From assembly GCF_009377175.1 (NCBI RefSeq), contig NZ_VJZD01000062.1, positions 1-40,715 on the forward strand: DNA of 40,715 bases, in the 5' to 3' direction. The translations under genes and the position numbers were made by a program. A model generated the notes under the pieces. The model had not been told where the DNA came from, searched no databases, and was given only the letters and a program-made list of their open reading frames with translations. Shown here piece after piece: positions 1 through 8,492 of this stretch (its first letter is position 1; every line of letters begins with the position of its first letter). Source of the stretch: Streptomyces adustus (lineage in GTDB: Bacteria > Actinomycetota > Actinomycetes > Streptomycetales > Streptomycetaceae).

Positions 1-142
1 TTCCCGTCGTCGCCCGGAGGGCGGCCCGCGGCGTCTGGTGCGTGCTCTCGGCGTGCCGGGCGGAAGTCCTCGTACTGGACGTACTCGGGCTTTCGCCCGG
101 TGCGGCGAGAGTGCGTGCCAGGCGTCGCGGGACAGACGGGAA
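1..142. repeat. Long imperfect palindrome (MITE-like or structured element), cut by the left edge
   Basis: The first eight bases, TTCCCGTC, are the exact reverse complement of 135-142. The arms between (about 9-75 and 81-134) pair with scattered mismatches around a short loop, TGGAC, at 76-80, flanked by GTAC on both sides. The transcript would fold into one hairpin of about 140 nt. The sequence after the right arm (AATTTGACGACAGGGCC) reaches the stop codon of the lipoprotein at 157, so the element may also end that transcript. From memory, very similar sequences recur between genes in many Streptomyces genomes. That suggests a non-autonomous mobile or dispersed structured repeat, but I could not check copy number. 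The left end is probably outside the window. Confidence 0.7.
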
Positions 143-156
143 TTTGACGACAGGGC

Positions 157-873
157 CTAGAGGCTGAGCGCGTCCTCCGCGTTGTTCACCCACGGGGTCA
201 CGGAGTTGGTGTGCGGCGAGACGTACAGGCCGGGGGTGGTGGCCTTGAGCGGCTTCTGCTCCAGGTCGGACTCGGTGTTCATGGTCATCGCGATCGAACC
301 CACGGTCCGCCCCTTGCCGTCGTCGGCGCCGCCCATGAGCCCGGCGTAGGCCGACTCGCCCGGCTCCAGCCGGAGCGCGTCCTCGATGCCGGGGGCGGCG
401 CCCCGCTCCGTGGCCGCACCGTCCAGGTCGCCGAAGGTCACGATCGGATGGCCCAGCGCCCGGCACGCCTTGGTGCCCTTGTTGGTGATCTTGAGGAGGT
501 AGCTGCTGGTCGTGGGTTCCGCCAGGCTCGCGGTGAACGTGACGTCGTACGTGCTGCACGGGAAGACGTCGAAGTCGGCCGAGGCACCGTCGCCGCCGGA
601 CGAACCCGCGGACGAACCACCGGCAGAGCCGCCGGAAGTGCCACCGGACGAACCACCGGACGAACCGCCGGAAGTGGAACCCGCCGGCTTCGCGGACGGC
701 TTGGACGCCGCGGTGGGCTTGGACGGTCCGGACGGTGCCGTGGACCCGGGCGTACTCGCGGTCGGCGGCGTCGCGGATCCGCCCGCCGCACCGTCGTCGG
801 AGGGCCCGCAGGCGGTCAGCGCGAACGCGGAAACGGCGGCCAGGACGACGGCGGCTCTGTGAACGGTGCTCAT
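157..873 (-). CDS. Secreted lipoprotein, DUF4232-like
   Basis: This 238-residue protein begins with a lipoprotein signal peptide ending in the lipobox ALTAC, with the acylated Cys at residue 22. Residues about 25-100 are a Ser/Thr/Pro/Gly-rich linker with many SGGS-type units. Residues about 105-238 form a beta-rich domain with two cysteines (FPCSTYDV and KACRALG), resembling the DUF4232 domain of actinobacterial exported proteins, whose function is unknown. The start at 873 was chosen because GGGGGAAGAG lies just upstream and the signal peptide begins there; an in-frame start 35 codons earlier lacks these features. The protein is expected to be anchored on the outer face of the membrane. The stop abuts the hairpin element at 1-142. 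No function beyond surface display can be assigned. Confidence 0.8.
   Translation of the reverse strand: MSTVHRAAVVLAAVSAFALTACGPSDDGAAGGSATPPTASTPGSTAPSGPSKPTAASKPSAKPAGSTSGGSSGGSSGGTSGGSAGGSSAGSSGGDGASADFDVFPCSTYDVTFTASLAEPTTSSYLLKITNKGTKACRALGHPIVTFGDLDGAATERGAAPGIEDALRLEPGESAYAGLMGGADDGKGRTVGSIAMTMNTESDLEQKPLKATTPGLYVSPHTNSVTPWVNNAEDALSL
594..685 (-). repeat. Short tandem repeats coding a Gly/Ser linker
   Basis: Within the lipoprotein gene, units close to CCGGACGAACCA (plus strand) recur several times with small changes and encode SGGSSGG-type residues. This is ordinary degenerate linker DNA, but it could vary in length between strains. Confidence 0.6.
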
Positions 874-1417
874 AGGTGCTCTTCCCCCGAATCGAGAAAC
901 GTGCGGTGTGCTGTGCCGAGCACCAGCCTCCCGGGGTTTCTTCACAGTCAGGTGACAGGTTCTCGCCGGATTCACCACTGCTGTCCTGCGCAGAGGGGAG
1001 CGCGGTCGTCACCACGCCCGACGCGGGCCGTCACAGGCTCGGTCCGGCGGGGTCGAATTCAGGCTGAACCCGCAGCCGAGCCGGCGTCTCGCGCCGGCCA
1101 GGGCGTTCGGGTGCGCACGGTGCGGAGCGCCGGCGGGACCAGAACCCGTTCCGGCACAGCGCGAAGAAACAGGAAGCCGCGGAATCCCGACCGGAAACCG
1201 TGCCGCTCAGCAGCACGCAACCAGTCGAGCTGGCCGGAATCCTCGGGCTTCAGCCCTTCACATCCATCGACGCCGTCCGCGCGTCGGCGCCTTCCCGGCC
1301 ACCCGTGGTAACGCTTTTCGCGCTTCGCTCCAAGAACAGGTGAAGTGCCTTTGAGAAGCTCCGGTGAACCTCCCTGGCGGAGGTCCCCGGGACGCCAGCG
1401 CCGAGGAGGAGACGCCT
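874..1417. other. Intergenic region between divergent lipoprotein and sigma factor genes
   Basis: This 544-base gap should hold the promoters of both flanking genes. I see a 7-bp stem at 1080-1086/1092-1098 and a small 6-bp stem (ACCTCC/GGAGGT) at 1368-1373/1379-1384, about 35 bases before the sigma factor start, which could influence its leader. No convincing core promoter or ORF with coding-like third-position bias was recognised. Confidence 0.4.
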
Positions 1418-2065
1418 GTGGACGATGCGGAAATGTCAAGGGGAGGTCCCGCCGCGGCGGTTCGCGACCCACGGCTCTTCGAGGAGTTCTACCGGCGCCA
1501 TGTGGACGCGGTCATGCGCTTCGTGGCCCGCCGGGTCGACGACCCGCACACCGCGGCCGATCTGACGGCCGAGATCTTCCTCGCCGTCCTCGACTCGGCC
1601 CGCTCCTACCGGCCGCAGCTCGGCAGCGAGACGGCCTGGCTGTACGGCATCGCACGCAACGTCGTGTCGTCGGAGCGCCGCCGGGTCGCCCGGGAGGCCG
1701 AACGCGATCTGCGCTTCCGCGGGCGGAGGTTGCTGGAGGCGGACGACATCGCCCGCATCGAGGACAGGCTCGACGCGGAGAGCCCGGGGCGGCGGGCCCT
1801 GGCCGCGCTGGCGCGGCTTCCCGAGGGCGAGCGTGCCGTCATGGAGTTGGTCGCCGTGGACCAGCTGACGGTCACGGAGGCCGCTGCCGCACTGGGCATC
1901 CGCCAGGTCACGGCCCGGGTCCGGCTGCACCGGGCGCGCAAGGCGCTGCGGGAGGACGCGGAGTCCAGGACCGCCCAGGCCGCTCCCCCGACCGTCCGGA
2001 CGGGCTTCCCGGGAGCCAGGACGCCGGACGCATCGCTGGTGTACGTCACGAGGGGTGAGGCATGA
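1418..2065 (+). CDS. ECF-type RNA polymerase sigma factor
   Basis: A 215-residue sigma-70 family protein of the ECF type. Region 2 runs from about residue 18 to 88 (FEEFYRRHVDAVMRFVARR, then AWLYGIARNVV). Region 4 spans about 125-178 (ARLPEGERAVMELV, then the helix-turn-helix EAAAALGIRQVTARVRLHRARK). It would direct RNA polymerase to a small set of promoters. GTG at 1418 was chosen because GGAGGAG at 1405-1411 is well placed; an in-frame GTG at 1364 has no comparable site. The stop overlaps the next ATG (ATGA), so the two genes are translationally coupled. The C-terminal 35 residues after region 4 look disordered. No anti-sigma gene with the usual zinc motif lies next to it. Confidence 0.9.
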   Translation: MDDAEMSRGGPAAAVRDPRLFEEFYRRHVDAVMRFVARRVDDPHTAADLTAEIFLAVLDSARSYRPQLGSETAWLYGIARNVVSSERRRVAREAERDLRFRGRRLLEADDIARIEDRLDAESPGRRALAALARLPEGERAVMELVAVDQLTVTEAAAALGIRQVTARVRLHRARKALREDAESRTAQAAPPTVRTGFPGARTPDASLVYVTRGEA

Positions 2066-2748
2066 GCGCGAGGACGACGTTCGAGGACCGGCTCCTGGAA
2101 GAGCTGAAGCGGCACATCGAACTGCGCGAAGCGGGGTCGTGCCGCACCGGACCGGCCGAAGCGGCGATGGACGACGGCGGCAGGAGCGAAGCCGCGGACA
2201 GCGCGGCCGGAAGCGGTTCGGCCGACTGGAGTGAGGCGGGGACGCGCCGGGGCCGGGGGAAGTCTCCCGCGGGTCGTCTGTTCGCTCCGCGCCGGCTGGC
2301 TGTCGTCGCGGCGGCCTGCGCTGCGGCCTGGCTCGGCGTGGCGGGCGTCCCCGGATCACCGTCCGGCTCGACGGCGTACGCGGTGGAGCGTCATGACGAC
2401 GGCAGCGTCACGCTCACCGTCAGGGAGCAGAGCATCGATGTCGGGGCGCAGCGTGAACTCGCGAGAAAACTGCGTCCGTGGGGCATCCGGGTGATCGTCG
2501 ACGTGCTCTCCCCCGGATTCGTGTGCCAGGGCAGCGAGGTCACCCCGCTCGTGGCGATCGACCGGCGTGGCGACCGTGTGCCCGTCATCCCGGTCAAGTC
2601 CAGCTGGGACATCACTCTGCACTCGGGCAATGTGCTGGCCTTCGAGAACGTCCGGGGCGACTCCCGGCCCCGTGCGGTCTCGGTCTACGAGGTCACGAGT
2701 GAGGCCGAGCCCTGCCGCCCGCTGAAGGTAACCCTGCCGGACGCGTAG
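2062..2748 (+). CDS. Single-pass membrane protein coupled to the ECF sigma factor
   Basis: A 228-residue protein. The N-terminal 75 residues are cytoplasmic and polar. One transmembrane segment runs about 79-97 (AVVAAACAAAWLGVAGV). The outside domain of about 130 residues begins with a strand-like AYAVERHDDGSVTLTV and has two cysteines (about 155 and 218) that could form a disulfide. It starts inside the sigma factor stop codon. Genes of this shape often follow ECF sigma factors in actinobacteria and the layout fits an anti-sigma or sensing partner. However, the cytoplasmic part lacks the HxxxCxxC zinc anti-sigma signature, so regulation of the sigma factor is inferred from position only. Confidence 0.75.
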   Translation: MSARTTFEDRLLEELKRHIELREAGSCRTGPAEAAMDDGGRSEAADSAAGSGSADWSEAGTRRGRGKSPAGRLFAPRRLAVVAAACAAAWLGVAGVPGSPSGSTAYAVERHDDGSVTLTVREQSIDVGAQRELARKLRPWGIRVIVDVLSPGFVCQGSEVTPLVAIDRRGDRVPVIPVKSSWDITLHSGNVLAFENVRGDSRPRAVSVYEVTSEAEPCRPLKVTLPDA

Positions 2749-2772
2749 CTCCTGGAGAAAACCGGTCGACGC

Positions 2773-4047
2773 ATGGAACCCCTGTCCGCAGTCCCCCCAG
2801 CCCCGAACTCGTCACTCTACGCACCAACTCGAACACTCTCGGGCACCTCACGGGTCGGTGACTCGCGCTGGGGATGGCTCGACGCCCTGCGCGGCGTCGC
2901 CGCACTCGTCGTGGTGTTCGATCATTCGTCGTATGCCTTCATGCCCGGATTCCGACAGGAGCTGGCGGCGCAGTTCAGCACCAGCCGGTACGCCGTCATG
3001 TTGTTCTTCCTGGTGAGCGGTTACGTCATCCCGGCGTCGCTGGAGCGCGGAGGCTGTGTCCGGACGTTCTGGATCGGTCGGGTCTTCCGCGTCTATCCGC
3101 TGTGGGCGGTCGCCGTGGCGGCGATGCTCGTCCTCCATCTGACAGGCGTCGTCGGTGTCCGCGCGGGCCTCGACCGGCAGAGTCCGGCCGGCGTGGCCGT
3201 CGCCCACGCCACAATGCTCCAGGAGCTGCTGGGCACGCCCAGTCTCCTTCTCGTGCTGTGGACGCTCTCGTACGAGATGGCCTTCTATCTGCTGGTCGTG
3301 GCGCTGTTCACGGTCCGTCTCCAGCGTCGGACGGCGGCGGTCGCCGTCGCCCTGGCCGCTTCGGCCGCCGTCAGCGCTGCGGCCGGTGCTGTGCTGCCGG
3401 CCTCCGCGCTGTCCAGTGCGGTCGGCACCGGCCGGCTGATCGCACTCGCCTCGACCGTCATGGTGACCGCCGTCTGCTGCGCGAGCGCCGGGGTGCCCGC
3501 ACTGCGGGTGGCCGGGGGTGTGCTGGGCGGGGTGCTGGCGCTCGTCCTGGTCGCCTTCAACGGCACGGTTCCACTGTGGGAGGGGCTGGTGATCCTGGCC
3601 GTGATGTTCCTCGGCACGGCCGTCCACCGGGCCGAGAGCGGTCAGGGCACATGGCGGTGCGCGGCCCACACCGCCGCCGTGGTGGCCGTGTGCGCCGTGG
3701 GGAGTGCGTACGGGCTCGGCGGCGGCCCCGGTTTCGTCCGGCGCGGCTGGATCGCGGCCTTCCTGCTGGCCCTGCTGACCTTCGGCGCCGGGCTGGCCGT
3801 GCGCCGTCGGCGGATGCCCCGGGTGCTGACCGGACTGGGGACGATCAGCTACTCGGTCTACCTGATGCATCCGGTGCTGCTGGCGGTGAGCGACGGCACC
3901 GTCGGCCGGTGGCGGCGGGACACTCCCGTGCTCGAAGCGGCCTTCTTCGCCGTGCTGCTGCCGCTGTGCGCGTCTACCTACCGCCTGGTCGAGGCGCCGG
4001 GCCGGAGGTGGGGGCGGGCCCTGGCACGGCGGGTCGGGTCATCGTGA
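2773..4047 (+). CDS. Membrane-bound O-acyltransferase (acyltransferase 3 / OafA type)
   Basis: A 424-residue multi-pass membrane protein. The family hallmark is WLDALRGVAALVVVFDH, with the conserved His at about residue 51, followed by FFLVSGYVI, FWIGRVFRVYPLW and LWTLSYEMAFYLL, and a late ISYSVYLMHP motif. About ten hydrophobic helices fill the rest. Such enzymes move acyl groups from the cytoplasm onto sugars, lipids or secondary metabolites at the membrane; the acceptor cannot be read from sequence. It follows the sigma factor pair on the same strand by 24 bases, so it may be co-transcribed and be a target of the same regulon. The first 30 residues are polar and variable, so a slightly later start is possible. 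Confidence 0.88.
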   Translation: MEPLSAVPPAPNSSLYAPTRTLSGTSRVGDSRWGWLDALRGVAALVVVFDHSSYAFMPGFRQELAAQFSTSRYAVMLFFLVSGYVIPASLERGGCVRTFWIGRVFRVYPLWAVAVAAMLVLHLTGVVGVRAGLDRQSPAGVAVAHATMLQELLGTPSLLLVLWTLSYEMAFYLLVVALFTVRLQRRTAAVAVALAASAAVSAAAGAVLPASALSSAVGTGRLIALASTVMVTAVCCASAGVPALRVAGGVLGGVLALVLVAFNGTVPLWEGLVILAVMFLGTAVHRAESGQGTWRCAAHTAAVVAVCAVGSAYGLGGGPGFVRRGWIAAFLLALLTFGAGLAVRRRRMPRVLTGLGTISYSVYLMHPVLLAVSDGTVGRWRRDTPVLEAAFFAVLLPLCASTYRLVEAPGRRWGRALARRVGSS

Positions 4048-4136
4048 CGAGGACCGCGTCGGGGCCCGTGCATCCCCGCCCGGTTCACCCGGCGCCGCGC
4101 GGGTGCCGGCGGGACTGCCGGCCGACTCTCCCGGCG

Positions 4137-4165
4137 CCGGGCCGGGCGCCGTCCGCCCGGCCCGG
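4137..4165. terminator. Bidirectional hairpin terminator
   Basis: A perfect 12-bp stem (4137-4148 with 4154-4165) around a 5-base loop, CCGTC, lies between two convergent genes and touches the stop codon of the minus-strand phosphatase at 4166. No clear T-run follows, as is usual in Streptomyces. Confidence 0.75.
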
Positions 4166-6997
4166 TCACAGGGCCTCGTCGCCCCACTGGTCCAGCAGCG
4201 CGTCGGGCATGCCCTCCGCCAGTTCCGCCGTGGTGTCCTCGTGCAGGGCCTGCTCGGTCCAGATCACCTTGCCGTTCGGGGTGTAGCGGGTGCCCCAGCG
4301 CTGTGCGAACCGTGCCACCAGGTACAGGCCGCGACCGCCCTCATCGGTGGCGGCGGCGCGGCGCAGATGCGGCGAGGTGTGGCTGCCGTCGGAGACCTCG
4401 CAGATCAGGGTCCGGTCGTAGAGCAGACGGACGGTGATCGGCGGGGCGCCGTAGCGGACGGCGTTGGTGGCCAGCTCGGACAGGATCAGTTCGGTGGCGT
4501 AGCCGATGCCGTCGAGGCCCCAGTCCCGCAGGCGGCGGCCGCACGCGGCGCGGACCGGGGCCACCGCCGCCGGATCCGGGGGAATCGCCCACTGGGCGAT
4601 CCGGGCCGGATCGAGCAGCGCGGTGCGGGCCACCAGCAGGGCGACGTCGTCCCGGGGGCGGACGGGCAGCACGGCGTCGAAGACGGCCCGGCAGGTCTCC
4701 TCGGGGCCCCGCCGCGGGTGACCGGCCAGTGTGTCCCGCAGCAGTGCGAGGCCGACGTCGATGTCGCGGCCGCGCTCCTCGACCAGCCCGTCGGTGAACA
4801 GCACCAGTCCGCTGCCCTCCGCCAGTCGCAGCTCGGCCGACTCGAACGGCTCCGCGCCGCCCAGGCCCAGCGGCGGGGAGACGGGCACCTCGGGGTCGTG
4901 GACCGTGCCGTCGGGCAGGACCAGGAGCGGCCCCGGATGTCCCGCGCGGGCCACGGTGGCGAGGCCGGAGACGGGGTCGTAGACGGCGTAGAGGCAGGTG
5001 GCGCCGGTGAGGCTGCGGCCGCTGCCGACGTCCGCCTCGTCGGTGTCGATCCGGGTGACGAGTTCGTCGAGATGGGCCATGAGCTCGCCGGGGACGAGGT
5101 CGAGGGCCGAGAAGTTGTGCACGGCGGTGCGCAGCCGGCCCATGGTGGCCGCGGCGTGCAGACCGTGGCCGACGACGTCCCCCACCACGAGGGCCACGCG
5201 TGCGCCGGGCAGGGGGATGACGTCGAACCAGTCGCCGCCCACGTGTCCCGACTCGGCGGGCAGGTAGCGGTGGGCGACCTCCAGGCCGCTGAGCGTGGGC
5301 AGGGACGCGGGCAGCAGGCTGCGTTGCAGGGTCACGGCCATGGCGTGCTCGCGGGTGTAGCGGCGGGCGTTGTCGATGGCGACCGCGGCCCGGGCGGCCA
5401 TCTCCTCGGCCAGGGCCAGATCGTCGTCCTCAAAGGGCTCGGGTTTCTCCGAGCGCCAGAAGCGGGCCACCCCCAGCACCACTCCGCGGGCGCGCAGCGG
5501 GACCGTGATGAGCGAGTGGAAGCCGTGCTCGACGACCCTCCGGAAACGGTCGGGATCCTGGGGCCCGAACCCGGGGACGTACCCGGGCACGTATCGGGGG
5601 ACGGTACGCAGGTCGTGGTCGATCACCCCGTGGCCCCGGGTCGGGTCCGCGAGGGGGGACCCCGACGGCGCGAAGGCGACGGTCTCGCCGACAGGTGTGA
5701 ACGGCGCGTCCGCGCGGATGCCGGCGGCGGCCACGCGGCGCAGCGACTGCTCCGTGCCGGTCGGCTCCTCGCCGCGCAGCACCGGCTCGGCGAGGTCGAC
5801 GCTCACGTAGTCGGTGAACTGCGGGACCGCTGCCTCGGCCAGTTCCTCGGCCGTCCGGGTCACGTCCAGGGTGGTGCCGATGCCGATACCGGCGTCGTAC
5901 AGCAGCTTCAGGCGCTCCCGTGCCTGTTCCGCCCGGCCGGACAGCACCCTCAACTCGGTCGAGTCCCGCAGGGTCGCGACGCTGCCGGAGCCGCCTCCGT
6001 ACCGTTCCAGGGGCCGCTGGTTGACCGCGAGGACCCTGCCGCCGGCCAGCAGCACCTCGTCGGTGGCCTCACGTCCGGAGGCCAGCAGTTCGGCGATCGG
6101 CGGCGCGAGGCCCAGCTCGTCCGCGCGCCGACCCTGGGCCTGCGGCGACAGTTCGAGCAGGCGCCGCGCCTCCTCGTTGACCAGCAGCAGTCTGCGGTCG
6201 GCGTCCACGATGACCACGCCTTCGCGGGCGGCCCGCAGGACCGCGTCGTGATGGTTGTACAGACGGGTGATCTCGGCCGGTCCGAGGCCGTGCGTCTGCC
6301 GCAGCAGCCGTCTGCCGACCACGAGCGCGCCGACGGTGCTGACGACCACCGCGGCGGCCGTGATGCCGAGCAGGACGGGCAGCTGTCTCATGGCCTCGGC
6401 GCTGATGCTCGCCACCCTGACGCCGACGACGACCCCGCCGATCACTGAACCGTCGTCCTTGATGGGCTCGAAGGTACGGATCGCGGTGCCGTGTCCGACT
6501 CGGCTGCGCCCGGTGACGGTGCGCCCGGAGCGCAGCGCCGCCAGGTCGTCGGGGTAGGGGATGCGCTTGCCGATCAGGCTCGGATCCACACCGGTGTAGC
6601 GGACTCCGTTCTTTCCGACGATCACGATGAAGTCGAGATGGGTGGCCATTCTGATCGCCTCGGTCTGCGGTTGCAGCACCGCGGACGGATCGGGCGACTT
6701 CACGGCCGCCTTGATGCCCGGGGCCTGGGCGATGCCCGCCGCGACGGCGACGGAGCCGGCGGTCGCCGCGCGGGTGGTCTGACGCCGGACCGTCAGAGCC
6801 AGCAGGACGCCGCCCACGAGGGCCAGCAGCAGCAGCATCACCACTTGGATCACGAACATCTGCCCGACCACGCTGCGCACGTTCAGCAGCGACCTCAGGT
6901 CGGGTCGGCCGTGCCACTCGCTGTCCGGGACCTCGTCCGCCCGCACGGCATCGTCGGCATCGGACGAAGAGCTCGACCGGCGACGCAATCGCACCAT
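4166..6997 (-). CDS. Multidomain sensor phosphatase (Cache-PAS-GAF-SpoIIE-HATPase)
   Basis: A 943-residue membrane protein. In order: TM helix about 44-70; an extracytoplasmic Cache-like domain about 71-205 (FIVIVGKNGVRYTGVDPSLIG); TM helix about 207-231; PAS about 245-350; GAF about 362-548; SpoIIE/PP2C phosphatase about 570-790 with GGDWFD and GDVVGHG metal-binding motifs; and a C-terminal RsbW-like HATPase about 805-915 with ELATNAVRYG and DEGGRGLYLV. Proteins of this architecture sense a signal and control anti-sigma/anti-anti-sigma partner switching, combining a phosphatase and a kinase-like module. No STAS (RsbV-type) partner is encoded nearby. Start at 6997 is preceded by AGGG about six bases upstream. 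The order of sensory modules is clear, but the ligand is unknown. Confidence 0.92.
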   Translation of the reverse strand: MVRLRRRSSSSSDADDAVRADEVPDSEWHGRPDLRSLLNVRSVVGQMFVIQVVMLLLLALVGGVLLALTVRRQTTRAATAGSVAVAAGIAQAPGIKAAVKSPDPSAVLQPQTEAIRMATHLDFIVIVGKNGVRYTGVDPSLIGKRIPYPDDLAALRSGRTVTGRSRVGHGTAIRTFEPIKDDGSVIGGVVVGVRVASISAEAMRQLPVLLGITAAAVVVSTVGALVVGRRLLRQTHGLGPAEITRLYNHHDAVLRAAREGVVIVDADRRLLLVNEEARRLLELSPQAQGRRADELGLAPPIAELLASGREATDEVLLAGGRVLAVNQRPLERYGGGSGSVATLRDSTELRVLSGRAEQARERLKLLYDAGIGIGTTLDVTRTAEELAEAAVPQFTDYVSVDLAEPVLRGEEPTGTEQSLRRVAAAGIRADAPFTPVGETVAFAPSGSPLADPTRGHGVIDHDLRTVPRYVPGYVPGFGPQDPDRFRRVVEHGFHSLITVPLRARGVVLGVARFWRSEKPEPFEDDDLALAEEMAARAAVAIDNARRYTREHAMAVTLQRSLLPASLPTLSGLEVAHRYLPAESGHVGGDWFDVIPLPGARVALVVGDVVGHGLHAAATMGRLRTAVHNFSALDLVPGELMAHLDELVTRIDTDEADVGSGRSLTGATCLYAVYDPVSGLATVARAGHPGPLLVLPDGTVHDPEVPVSPPLGLGGAEPFESAELRLAEGSGLVLFTDGLVEERGRDIDVGLALLRDTLAGHPRRGPEETCRAVFDAVLPVRPRDDVALLVARTALLDPARIAQWAIPPDPAAVAPVRAACGRRLRDWGLDGIGYATELILSELATNAVRYGAPPITVRLLYDRTLICEVSDGSHTSPHLRRAAATDEGGRGLYLVARFAQRWGTRYTPNGKVIWTEQALHEDTTAELAEGMPDALLDQWGDEAL

Positions 6998-7061
6998 GAA
7001 CCCTATTTACCCCGATTTACGACATCACTCGCCGGACCGCACTCCGCGATTGGGCACCCGG

Positions 7062-8492
7062 TCAGCCGCGCCCCGTCTTCTCCGGCTGCTCCGGCTTCTC
7101 CTGCTTCTCCTGCTTCGCCGGCACGCAGCGCCAGGCGAGGGCCGCGGCGGTCAGGTAGGCGAGGGCGCCGACGGCCATGCTGGTGCGCAGCCCCGCCTCG
7201 TAGCCGGCCCCGGTGGCCAGCAGGCTGCCCCCCAGTGCCACGCCGGTGGCGCTGCCGATCTGGCGGGTGGTGTTGAACAGTGCGGACGCGGCGCCCGAGT
7301 ACGCCGCGGGTGCCGCCCCCATCACGGTGGCGGTCGCGCCGGTCAGGGCGAAGGACGTACCGAACCCCGCCGCCATCATCGGCACCACCAGTACCGCGTA
7401 GTCGGGGTCGGCTCCGGCCGCCGCCCAGCCCGCCAGTCCCAGGGCGCCCAGCAGCATGCCCGAGACCACCAGCGGACGGTCGCCGGTGCGGTGGGCCAGC
7501 CGGGCCGACAGCACCGAGGCGAACGTGGTCATGACCACGGCCGGGAACAGCGCCAGTCCCGTCACCAGGGCGCTGAAGCCGCGCTGGTGCTGGAAGTACA
7601 GGCTGGCGGTGAACACCATGCCGTAGAAGGCGAAGTTGAACAGCAGGCCGATGACGGGGGTCCCGCGCAGCTCACGGGAGCGCAGCAGGCTCGGCGGCAG
7701 GGCCGGGGCGCGGGCCAGCCGCTCACGCAGGACGAACGCCAGGGCCGCCAGCACGGCCAGGCCCAGCCCGGCGAGCACGGCCGGATCCGTCCAGCCACGC
7801 CGCCCGGCCTCGTTCAGCGCGCCGGTCAGCAGGGCCACCGCGGCAACCACCGCGCACTGCGCCGGCCAGTCCAGGGCACGGGTGCCGTGCCGGGGCGAGG
7901 GCGCCACGTGCCGCAGGGTCAGCAGCAGGCAGGCCGCGCCCACGGGCAGGTTGATCAGGAAGACCGAGCGCCAGCCCACCGTGGAGACCAGCAGCCCGCC
8001 CAGCAGCGGCCCGGCGGAGGCGGCGATGCCCGCCATGGAGCCCCACAGCCCGAAGGCCCGCTTTCGTGCGGCGGGCTGCGGATAGGCCTGCTGGAGCAGG
8101 GCCAGCGAGCCGGGCACGATCAGGGCCGCGCCGAGCCCCTCGGCCAGCCGGGCCCCGACCAGGAACGCGGTGCCCGGCGCGAACGCGCACGCGGCCGAGG
8201 ACGCCGTGAACACCAGGACGCCCCAGCAGAAGACCCGGCGGTTGCCCAGCCGGTCGCCCAGGGCTCCCCCGGTCATCAGCAGGCCCGCGAAGACGACCGT
8301 GTACCCGTCCGTGATCCACTGGATACCGGTGAGCGAGGCGGACAGGTCCCGGCCCACCACGGGCACGGCGACATTGATGATCGTCACGTCCAGGATGACC
8401 ATGAAATAGCCGGCGCACACCGCCAGCAGCGGCGCCGCGGACCGTCGCTCCGCCGCCCCGTCCGCCGCGTACGCCCCCTCGCCCGCGGTCAA
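7062..8492 (-). CDS. MFS exporter, DHA2 (14-helix) family
   Basis: A 476-residue transporter of the EmrB/QacA type. Recognisable motifs are LDVTIINVAVPVV in helix 1, WITDGYTVVFAGLLMTGGALGDRLGNRR (motif A region) and the helix-5 signature GSMAGIAASAGPLLGGLL. It probably exports drugs or metabolites using the proton gradient. The start is taken as TTG at 8492, whose TTGA overlaps the stop codon of the upstream methyltransferase gene; an extended frame to 8795 exists only because that gene lies in another frame. The C-terminus carries a short Lys/Glu/Gln/Pro repeat (KQEKQEKPEQPEK). The tight coupling to a methyltransferase suggests both act on the same small molecule, but this is inference. Confidence 0.9.
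   Translation of the reverse strand: MTAGEGAYAADGAAERRSAAPLLAVCAGYFMVILDVTIINVAVPVVGRDLSASLTGIQWITDGYTVVFAGLLMTGGALGDRLGNRRVFCWGVLVFTASSAACAFAPGTAFLVGARLAEGLGAALIVPGSLALLQQAYPQPAARKRAFGLWGSMAGIAASAGPLLGGLLVSTVGWRSVFLINLPVGAACLLLTLRHVAPSPRHGTRALDWPAQCAVVAAVALLTGALNEAGRRGWTDPAVLAGLGLAVLAALAFVLRERLARAPALPPSLLRSRELRGTPVIGLLFNFAFYGMVFTASLYFQHQRGFSALVTGLALFPAVVMTTFASVLSARLAHRTGDRPLVVSGMLLGALGLAGWAAAGADPDYAVLVVPMMAAGFGTSFALTGATATVMGAAPAAYSGAASALFNTTRQIGSATGVALGGSLLATGAGYEAGLRTSMAVGALAYLTAAALAWRCVPAKQEKQEKPEQPEKTGRG

Noticed and set aside
594..685. CRISPR-like or VNTR repeat array
   Set aside because: The units are short, adjacent and encode a Gly/Ser linker inside a lipoprotein; there are no spacers.
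4103..6448. 781-codon open frame on the plus strand
   Set aside because: It lies opposite the SpoIIE sensor gene, is Gly/Gln/Val-rich without any domain, and results from high GC third positions on the other strand.
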